A DNA stretch of 12,044 nucleotides, taken from positions 1 through 12,044 of the forward strand of contig CABSEG010000083.1 of assembly GCA_902476645.1 (NCBI GenBank), read 5' to 3'. The stretch is from an uncultured Lachnospiraceae bacterium. GTDB taxonomy: Bacteria; Bacillota; Clostridia; Lachnospirales; Lachnospiraceae. The position numbers were made by a program, and so were the translations under genes. Position 1 is the first letter of the stretch. The number at the start of each line of letters is the position of its first letter. Of this stretch, positions 6,364-12,044 are shown one piece after another. Under the pieces are notes generated by a model that was not told where the DNA came from, made no database searches, and was given only the letters and a program-made list of their open reading frames with translations.

Positions 6364-6405
6364 AGTGCCCCGATCTTCTCATTCCATGAGACAGACCGGG
6401 GCACT
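6364..6405. terminator. Convergent terminator hairpin after the toxin gene
   Basis: AGTGCCCCG (6364-6372) pairs with CGGGGCACT (6397-6405), and inside it TCTCAT (6377-6382) pairs with ATGAGA (6386-6391) around a 3-base loop. On the - strand it is followed by GATTTTAAAG, a modest T run. It sits between the toxin gene and the convergent winged-helix gene and can terminate both. Confidence 0.65.
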
Positions 6406-6433
6406 TGGTTATACAGTCGCGCTTTTCAGGGGC

Positions 6434-6850
6434 TCACTCCCCTGGGACATCTACAAATTTGTATCCAACTCCCCACACCGTCTGGATATATTTTTTCTTT
6501 GTAACCTTCCGCAGCTTCTGGCGGATATTCCTGATGATACAGAACACAGAGCTACTTACATCCACCGGCTCCTCCTTCCAGACCGCCTGGTAGATCTGCT
6601 CTTTCGTGAAGACTCTCCCTGGCTGACTGGCAAGATAAACAAACGTCTGAAATTCATACGTTTCCGTAAGAGGAATTGCCTTCCCCTGATAAGAAATCTG
6701 ATGCTGAACAGGATCAATGCAGAGACCGGAATAGTTAAGCACTTCGTTCAGCTTTTGCATAAGGTGTTCAGCTTCAAATTTTGCCAGAAGCCGTTCTGTT
6801 ACTTTTTCAGGATTCTCCGTAATCCGGAGTATTATTTCAATTTGTTTCAT
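6434..6850 (-). CDS. Orphan OmpR/PhoB-type winged-helix protein without receiver domain
   Basis: A 138-residue protein starting at ATG 6850 with AAAGGTGAG just upstream. Residues about 1-45 are a short helical N-terminus with no phospho-acceptor Asp site. Residues about 48-135 form a full Trans_reg_C winged helix: LTETYEFQTFVYLASQPGRVFTKEQI, DVSSSVFCIIRNIRQKLRK and the wing motif YIQTVWGVGYKF. It could therefore bind DNA as the effector half of an OmpR-type regulator, but is not controlled by phosphorylation through its own receiver. It lies 87 bases after vanT on the same strand with no clear terminator between, so it may be transcribed with the van genes, have its own promoter, or both. A role in van control is inference only. 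No identity with vanU (a Cro/cI-type protein in known vanG operons) is seen. Confidence 0.85.
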   Translation of the reverse strand: MKQIEIILRITENPEKVTERLLAKFEAEHLMQKLNEVLNYSGLCIDPVQHQISYQGKAIPLTETYEFQTFVYLASQPGRVFTKEQIYQAVWKEEPVDVSSSVFCIIRNIRQKLRKVTKKKYIQTVWGVGYKFVDVPGE

Positions 6851-6937
6851 TGCTCACCTTTTTTCAATTATTTATAAGGATCATCGAAAGGCAATTTTAG
6901 AGTTAAGTATGACAATATAGCTTGTACCGAAAATTTT

Positions 6938-9064
6938 CTATAAAAGCTTTCGCTCTAAACGAGTCCCCAGTCTGCTTAATACTTCATTTGTAATCGTTCC
7001 TGTTTGTTCCGCAAGATCATACACTTTTATTTCATTATCTCCTGACCTTCCAATGATAACAGCTATATCTCCCTGTTTTACATCTGATATATTAGTTATA
7101 TCAACGAGCGTTTGATCCATACAGATATTACCGATGATTGGCGCAAATTTACCATTGATTAACACCTTACCCACTCCACAAGAAAGACTTCTAGGAATAC
7201 CGTCTGCATATCCGATAGAAAGTACAGCAATTCTTTTATTCTCATTTGCAATAAAACGCAATCCGTATCCAGCACCTTCCCCTTTAAACAGTTCTTTTAC
7301 TATGCTTATCCTTGCTTTTATAGACAACACTGGATAAAGATGTATTGGACAACGCACTTCATCCTGCCTATTACTGAGTACTCCATAAAGTGCTATTCCA
7401 ATTCTTGCGTAATCACCAGATAATTCAGGATAATTTAGAAGCCCGTAACTAGCCAATAAATGAGTCTTATGGTACTCAAGCCCTCGTTCATCCAGCACTT
7501 TAAGCACTTGAGAAAAAGAGGCAGCTTGTTTTTGCGTAAAATTCTTGTCGGCAGTAGATGATCCATCAGAAACACATAAATGTGTATAGATCCCCTCAAT
7601 CACAAGGTTTTTCAAATTAAATATATTACAGATTTTATCTATCTGTTCTGGACGTTCCCCTAAACGGTGCATACCCGTATCTATTTTCAGATGCACACTT
7701 ATTTTCTCTCCGTACGAATTGAGTTGCATAGCATAAGAGTAATCTATGACGGTTTGAATTAAACGATATTTTATGAGTAATGAAAAATGTCTCGGATGCG
7801 TATAACCTAAAATAAGAATTTCACCGGTTATGCCATTTTTACGAAGCTCAATACCCTCCATGATTGAAGCTACACAGAAGGATTTTATTCCTCTGTCTGC
7901 CAATGCTTTTGAAATTATCACAGCACCATGCCCATAGGCATTCGCTTTGACTGCCGGCATTAATTTACATCCGGCAGGAAGAAGTCGACTCAACTCATCT
8001 ATATTTTTATAAAGATTTGTTTTACTAAGTTCAATCCATGCACGTTCAGTATAACATTTTTCCTTATACTGCTTACGGAGTAACCTTTCCAGTATCAGCG
8101 ACGCGATAATTGAAAAGAAACAAACAGCTATGTAATGGATAAGACTATTTTCAACAAAAAGCTTTTGGAGATGCGTTATTTTTGCAATTCCACGAACCAC
8201 AATAATCATAATGGGATGGAGCAAGTATATCCATGTGGAAATCTTCCGCAACTGTATAGATGGAGTCTTGTCCCATATAAGTATCAATCGGAATAGAAAA
8301 TACATACAAGGAACAAGAAGAAGATACATACTATCATGGCGTTGCACTCCCAGATGATGAAGTGCAATCCCCTCTAAGGTCATAAGCAGCACTGAGCCAA
8401 AAAATCCGATAAGAAGAAGTATTGTTTTTGATTTTCGCCCACGATTATTCAGCCAGGCACCCATCACAAGAAAAATAGGTGCATAAAACACACCATTTCT
8501 TGTATAAGAGGTGAAGTAAAATATCAGATCGTAAATTCTACTGATCGATGTACTGCCAATAAATCCGTAATAACTGTCTCCAAATAAGCCTATCAAATAT
8601 AGCATCAAACAAATACCTGCCAGAATCTTAAAGGGGCACCTATAACCTATTGAATAGACTATAAGTACAGCAAGTATCGAAGCAGGAAGATACCATAAAT
8701 GATAAAATGTGCCGTCGAAGAACAAAATTCGCAAGAAGTCTCTAATACTCGTCACCTCAAACTGTCCGGCATAAAAATTGATCGGCAGGTATATAATGAT
8801 CGCAATACCGTATAGTAGAACTGTCTTTTTCAAGAAATGCTGAAGGGGGCGCCTATCCATAGACTTTTCAAAAAGATATTGCGGTAGAAGAAAATAGCCG
8901 GTTACCATTAGGAAAAACGGAACGGCAATCCTTGCCAAAACTCGTGTAAGAATAAAGTCCGCATCTACGCTAAATGACGATAACGGAGAGGTATGTATAG
9001 CCACAACCACTAAGGCTGCTATAAATTTGAAAAAGTCAATCCCTCCGAGGTTTCTTTGCTTCAT
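6938..9064 (-). CDS. vanT: VanT: membrane serine/alanine racemase of vanG type
   Basis: A 708-residue two-part protein that supplies D-Ser for the D-Ala-D-Ser depsipeptide. Residues about 1-335 are an acyltransferase-3-like membrane domain with about ten helices (FFKFIAALVVVAIHTSPLSS near the start, with a His at 24). It is thought to take up or deliver L-Ser. From about 345 is a PLP-dependent alanine-racemase fold. PLP Lys 373 lies in AVKANAYGHG, the catalytic Tyr 600 in GAGYGLRF, and IGYADGIPRS and NICMDQTLVDI are also present. I chose ATG 9064 because GGAGG lies 5 bases upstream; a GTG at 9076 would include that site. The ATGA overlap with vanXY indicates coupled translation. Length fits VanT of vanC/E/G operons. 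Confidence 0.95.
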   Translation of the reverse strand: MKQRNLGGIDFFKFIAALVVVAIHTSPLSSFSVDADFILTRVLARIAVPFFLMVTGYFLLPQYLFEKSMDRRPLQHFLKKTVLLYGIAIIIYLPINFYAGQFEVTSIRDFLRILFFDGTFYHLWYLPASILAVLIVYSIGYRCPFKILAGICLMLYLIGLFGDSYYGFIGSTSISRIYDLIFYFTSYTRNGVFYAPIFLVMGAWLNNRGRKSKTILLLIGFFGSVLLMTLEGIALHHLGVQRHDSMYLLLVPCMYFLFRLILIWDKTPSIQLRKISTWIYLLHPIMIIVVRGIAKITHLQKLFVENSLIHYIAVCFFSIIASLILERLLRKQYKEKCYTERAWIELSKTNLYKNIDELSRLLPAGCKLMPAVKANAYGHGAVIISKALADRGIKSFCVASIMEGIELRKNGITGEILILGYTHPRHFSLLIKYRLIQTVIDYSYAMQLNSYGEKISVHLKIDTGMHRLGERPEQIDKICNIFNLKNLVIEGIYTHLCVSDGSSTADKNFTQKQAASFSQVLKVLDERGLEYHKTHLLASYGLLNYPELSGDYARIGIALYGVLSNRQDEVRCPIHLYPVLSIKARISIVKELFKGEGAGYGLRFIANENKRIAVLSIGYADGIPRSLSCGVGKVLINGKFAPIIGNICMDQTLVDITNISDVKQGDIAVIIGRSGDNEIKVYDLAEQTGTITNEVLSRLGTRLERKLL

Positions 9065-9819
9065 ACCTGCCTCCACTCTGTAATGATATAACCGTCAACA
9101 TTGTTTCCAGAAATGGAATATGAAATATCCTCCGCAATCTGGAATTGAGTATCATTTCCATTTGCAGCAATATAAGATATTGCTATATCGCTGTTTTCTG
9201 TTCGCCAAAAATACGGAGCATCCCCATATCGAAACTGTTTGAGAAAATTGATATATTCCTCAAGGCAAAAATCTTTTTCCATCATAATTGCAGCATGAGG
9301 GTATCCAACATAGCGAAAGTGCCACGGTTCATGTGCAATCCCAGTTATATTTTCTTTTCCTTTCGGATAGCGTTCGATAAAGCCATAACGAATAGAATGC
9401 TGACGAAAAATCTTACACATTCCCGTATAGGGAAAGTCGGGGCGAATAAAATCAATGTCTTCTTTTCTTATACCGAGATCAACCGCAAGGCCAGTTTGGT
9501 GTTCACTATGGCCTGGCAAGGCAACAAATTGCTGTGTAAAAGCATCTCCATTATCTGTCAAGGATTGCGTGTAAATTTCTTTCTGCTCTTGTAAAGAACG
9601 CCAGCCGCTAACAGCACAAATCTGTTGCCAACCGTTTATTTCTTCCATCATATGTGACAAAAATTCAACGCTGTGCTGCTCCAATAAGACATTCTTATCA
9701 TAGGTATTGACCGGCTTTAAATCTGTTCTTGTCAGGCCCTCATGGTATGGATATTTTTCATTTACTAAAATAAGATAACCTTTGTATATATTTTCGTACG
9801 GCAAGTTAATTGTTTTCAT
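9061..9819 (-). CDS. vanXY: VanXY: D,D-dipeptidase/D,D-carboxypeptidase
   Basis: A 252-residue cytosolic zinc enzyme (peptidase family M15B) that hydrolyses D-Ala-D-Ala dipeptide and removes the terminal D-Ala of pentapeptide precursors, sparing those ending in D-Ser. The sequence shows SGWRS (71-75), the zinc-binding GHSEHQTGLAVD (His 107 and Asp 114), and HEPWHFRY with catalytic Glu 164 and zinc ligand His 167. The C-terminal part, with SGNNVDGYIITEWR, closely resembles known VanXY of vanG operons. Two ATGs adjoin at 9822 and 9819; I prefer the second because the GGCGGTGAT upstream is then better spaced and the MKTI start matches known relatives. Either way it overlaps the vanG stop. The 3' end overlaps vanT. 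Confidence 0.95.
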   Translation of the reverse strand: MKTINLPYENIYKGYLILVNEKYPYHEGLTRTDLKPVNTYDKNVLLEQHSVEFLSHMMEEINGWQQICAVSGWRSLQEQKEIYTQSLTDNGDAFTQQFVALPGHSEHQTGLAVDLGIRKEDIDFIRPDFPYTGMCKIFRQHSIRYGFIERYPKGKENITGIAHEPWHFRYVGYPHAAIMMEKDFCLEEYINFLKQFRYGDAPYFWRTENSDIAISYIAANGNDTQFQIAEDISYSISGNNVDGYIITEWRQV

Positions 9820-10979
9820 CATATCACCGCCTGTTCGATGATCGCAGAAATAATCTGCTCGAAAGAGTAGCCCGCAGCTTTCATCATATTGGGATAACGA
9901 CTATGAGTCGTAAATCCTGGAATGGTATTTACTTCATTAAATATAATCTGGCCGGAGTCAGATAAAAACATATCCACGCGGGCAAATCCGCAGCAACCAA
10001 GCGTCCGGTAGATCATCTTAGCTGTTTGTTTGATTTGCTCCGCTATATCATTTCCAATTCTTGCCGGAACATGAATGGAAGATGTTTTCAACGTATACTT
10101 CTCCGTAAAGTCAAAAAAGCCATCCGCTAATTCTATTTCATCCACCTCGCCTACGGTCAATATATCATTGCCTAAAACAGCGCAGCCAACCTCAAAGCCG
10201 GAAATACATTCTTCTATGATTACGCGATTATCGTATTCAAAAGCCAGTTCCAACGCAGCAAAGAGCTCTTCTCGTTCAGAAACTTTTGTAATCCCATAGG
10301 ATGATCCCGCCTTTATTGGCTTTACAAAAACAGGATAACCAAGCTTATCCGTCTTGTGCAAAATGATCTCTTCGGCCACTGTTTTATCAATGGTGAAAGA
10401 AGCCGGTACCAAAATCCCCTCAGACTGGACAAGTTTATGTGCCCGGTCTTTATCCATGCAAAGAGCCGAAGAAAGGATCCCACATCCAACAAGGGGGATA
10501 CCTGCCAATTCAAACACTCCTTGAACCGTGCCGTCTTCTCCATTACAGCCATGCAGCACCGGAAAGGCAGCATCAATAACAACTTCTTTTACACTGCCAT
10601 TTTTCATTACGAGAAGATTGTGTGCAGAACGGTTTTGTGATACAGCAACCGGTGTACAATCAGTAGCATTACACCATGTATCAGCGGAAATTTTTTCTAT
10701 ATCCCCATTATATAGAAACCAGTCCCCAGCCTTAGATATACCGATCAACACGGGTGTGTATTTAGTAGTGTTCATGTGGCTGATAACCGCATAAGCAGAT
10801 TGAAGCGAAACGCTATATTCCGGCGAACATCCACCAAATATCACAGCAATTTTCTTCCGTAACTCCGGACAGCTCCGCATGAGTTTTTCATCTTTCTTTT
10901 CTTCCAGTTGTGTTGCTGATTGATCGCTATTAGCCATTTCTTCTATGATGTTTTTCTGTGTTTTTTCAAAAGTATTCAT
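9819..10979 (-). CDS. vanG: VanG: D-alanine:D-serine ligase
   Basis: A 386-residue ATP-grasp ligase that joins D-Ala to D-Ser. Motifs: AVIFGG (45-50), VLHGCNGEDGTVQG (141-154), SSALCMDKDRAHKL, FVKPIKAGSSYGITKV (218-233), the omega-loop EKYT (293-296), FARVDMF and FNEVNTIPGFT (347-357). The EKY type and the close resemblance to E. faecalis VanG point to D-Ser, not D-Lac, specificity. ATG 10979 is chosen because GGAGG (10988-10992) lies 8 bases upstream; a longer frame to 11084 overlaps the preceding gene and has no such site. Compared with E. faecalis VanG the N-terminus has about 38 extra, mostly polar residues. ATG 10880 would remove most of them but has no good ribosome binding site. The stop is shared with the vanXY start. 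Confidence 0.95.
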   Translation of the reverse strand: MNTFEKTQKNIIEEMANSDQSATQLEEKKDEKLMRSCPELRKKIAVIFGGCSPEYSVSLQSAYAVISHMNTTKYTPVLIGISKAGDWFLYNGDIEKISADTWCNATDCTPVAVSQNRSAHNLLVMKNGSVKEVVIDAAFPVLHGCNGEDGTVQGVFELAGIPLVGCGILSSALCMDKDRAHKLVQSEGILVPASFTIDKTVAEEIILHKTDKLGYPVFVKPIKAGSSYGITKVSEREELFAALELAFEYDNRVIIEECISGFEVGCAVLGNDILTVGEVDEIELADGFFDFTEKYTLKTSSIHVPARIGNDIAEQIKQTAKMIYRTLGCCGFARVDMFLSDSGQIIFNEVNTIPGFTTHSRYPNMMKAAGYSFEQIISAIIEQAVI

Positions 10980-11004
10980 GTTTCTATCCTCCATTATAAT
11001 AACT

Positions 11005-11985
11005 CTATAAATTTTTTTCTCCAATTTGGTTATAAACATTGATTGCATCCAAAATATGGAACTGCTCCGTTTGATGTGTTCCATTCGCTTTAGCAGTTAC
11101 AAGGATATATTCTTTTCCATGAATCTGCGCCAAGCTTGCAAGACACAGACCTGCTTCTTCTGTATATCCTGTCTTTCCACCTATGATCTCTCCCCCCACT
11201 ACCTCCGTGCTATCCATATACTTAAACATCGTACTATAGAAAGTAAATCCATCAGGATGCTGTTCCGATGAATGAGTGCTGTATCTGCTACTTGTAAAAG
11301 CAGCCCGAAAATCTTCATTCTTCACGGCATATTGCAAAAGAATCCCCAGGTCTTCTACCGTTGAATAGTGTTCCGGATTGTGTAATCCCGTTGAATTTGT
11401 AAAATGTGTGTTTTTCATTCCTAATTCTTTAGCTTTCTCATTCATTAATGATACAAACTGTTGCTCTGATCCTGAAATTCGTTCAGCAAAAGCAATGCAG
11501 CATTCAGCCCCAGAGGGGAGCATAATCCCATAAAGCAAATCTTTCAAAACAACATTTTCCTCTGGCTGAAATCCGGCCATAGATGCATTTTCAGCATATA
11601 AGGGTGGAAAAATATCATAAGGTAATGTAATGTTTTGTTCCAGATCCGGTGTGTTTTCAATCGCTAAAATTGCAGTCATAATCTTGGTTAGTGACGCAGG
11701 ATAAATTTTATCGCCGCTGTTGTATTCGCTTATCACCTCTCCAGAACTTGCATCAATCAAAATTGCATAGGGACTATATAAGTTTTCCAAGTCAATGAAA
11801 TCAGACTGTGATGTTGAATTGGAGCCTGATAGATTTTGTCCGTTTGTTTGGCCTGCCATTGAATTTCCATAAAATTGAGGAACAATAGCTATATTACCAA
11901 TAAGCAAGACCGCTGCAATAAACACCATAACAATTAAGCAGCACACACCAATCCGGTAGTTTTTCCTGTGGTGTCTTTTTCTCAT
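11005..11985 (-). CDS. vanY: Serine-type D,D-carboxypeptidase (VanY role), membrane-anchored
   Basis: A 326-residue protein of the PBP5/DacA (S11) family. It has a basic N-terminus and one hydrophobic helix (about 12-35), then a Gly/Ser/Asn-rich linker, then the enzyme domain outside the membrane. SxxK is S98-LT-K101 and KTG is 271-273 (GGKTGYT). The second motif reads SGA at 158-160 where PBP5 has SxN. The enzyme would remove the terminal D-Ala from pentapeptide stems, as the penicillin-binding VanY of the vanD operon does; zinc-type VanY enzymes are unrelated. It heads the visible van genes and is 25 bases before vanG. ATG 11985 gives a proper signal-anchor but has no clear Shine-Dalgarno; an inverted repeat lies directly upstream. 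The vanY symbol is by role and position and is less certain than the enzyme family. Confidence 0.85.
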   Translation of the reverse strand: MRKRHHRKNYRIGVCCLIVMVFIAAVLLIGNIAIVPQFYGNSMAGQTNGQNLSGSNSTSQSDFIDLENLYSPYAILIDASSGEVISEYNSGDKIYPASLTKIMTAILAIENTPDLEQNITLPYDIFPPLYAENASMAGFQPEENVVLKDLLYGIMLPSGAECCIAFAERISGSEQQFVSLMNEKAKELGMKNTHFTNSTGLHNPEHYSTVEDLGILLQYAVKNEDFRAAFTSSRYSTHSSEQHPDGFTFYSTMFKYMDSTEVVGGEIIGGKTGYTEEAGLCLASLAQIHGKEYILVTAKANGTHQTEQFHILDAINVYNQIGEKNL

Positions 11986-11991
11986 TCGAGG

Positions 11992-12033
11992 TAAACGGTA
12001 GATAGTGCGTACCTTGCAGTTTTCTACCGTTTA
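11992..12033. promoter_or_regulatory. Perfect 11-bp inverted repeat before the first van gene
   Basis: TAAACGGTAGA (11992-12002) and TCTACCGTTTA (12023-12033) flank 20 bases. The left arm ends 6 bases before the start codon of the carboxypeptidase, in the zone where a ribosome binding site is expected. It could be an operator (for example for VanR, since known vanG operons have an inducible promoter here), a transcribed hairpin, or a rearrangement scar. I cannot tell which. Confidence 0.5.
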
Positions 12034-12044
12034 TGCGACAATGC

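Noticed and set aside
6427..6444. Small hairpin CAGGGG/CCCCTG over the stop of the winged-helix gene
   Set aside because: Short stem overlapping the stop codon and no T run on either strand; the larger hairpin at 6364-6405 is the better terminator.
6341..6877. 178-residue open frame on the + strand opposite the winged-helix gene
   Set aside because: It starts within the end of the toxin gene, runs antisense to a clear OmpR-type domain, has no ribosome binding site and resembles no protein.
9065..9076. GTG start of VanT at 9076
   Set aside because: The GTG lies before the GGAGG that serves ATG 9064, so the ribosome binding site would be inside the coding region.
10980..11084. Longer N-terminus of VanG starting at 11084
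   Set aside because: It would overlap the carboxypeptidase gene by 80 bases and has no ribosome binding site, whereas ATG 10979 has GGAGG at ideal spacing.
1..12044. tRNA, rRNA, insertion-sequence ends or attachment sites
   Set aside because: I saw no cloverleaf, rRNA-like segment, transposase, integrase or flanking direct repeats in the window.

Overview
The window looks like part of a mobile element (integrative and conjugative element, ICE, or a remnant) from a Gram-positive gut anaerobe of the Bacillota, most likely Lachnospiraceae or a close clostridial relative. This is an inference from strong AGGAGG ribosome binding sites, a sortase-anchored protein built of VaFE / T-Q ester-bond repeats, a DUF3268-like zinc-finger protein next to a small sigma-70-like protein, and a vanG-type glycopeptide-resistance operon. 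No integrase, relaxase or transfer gene lies in the window, so the ICE reading rests on context.

Region 1 (1-1883, + strand) is the 3' part of a large surface adhesin gene that enters from the left edge. It holds four repeats of about 121 residues. The fourth is broken by an apparent 5-base deficit near 1541, which moves the last half-repeat and the sortase signal into another frame.

Region 2 (about 1950-4981, + strand) is a tight run of small accessory genes: a Cys-rich unknown protein, a small membrane protein, a DUF3268-like zinc ribbon, a sigma-factor-like protein, an unknown possibly winged-helix protein, and a two-TM protein. It ends in a convergent hairpin. Region 3 (5040-6359) holds a membrane-anchored XRE regulator (- strand) divergent from a Phd/YefM-RelE/ParE toxin-antitoxin pair (+ strand). 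The sequence becomes visibly more AT-rich from about 5000 onwards.

Region 4 (6434-12044, - strand) is the structural half of a vanG-type operon, read right to left: a serine-type D,D-carboxypeptidase (VanY role), VanG (D-Ala:D-Ser ligase), VanXY (D,D-dipeptidase/carboxypeptidase) and VanT (membrane serine racemase). The vanG/vanXY/vanT junctions overlap by one to four bases. Together they would replace D-Ala-D-Ala peptidoglycan ends with D-Ala-D-Ser: VanT supplies D-Ser, VanG makes D-Ala-D-Ser, and VanXY and the carboxypeptidase remove the D-Ala-D-Ala precursors. No vanW is present between the carboxypeptidase and vanG, VanG has a hydrophilic N-terminal extension of about 38 residues, and an orphan OmpR-type winged-helix gene follows vanT. 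The expected vanR/vanS genes would lie beyond the right edge. The most noteworthy points are this operon variant, a perfect 11-bp inverted repeat just before its first gene, and the frameshifted adhesin. I do not see a wholly new system.
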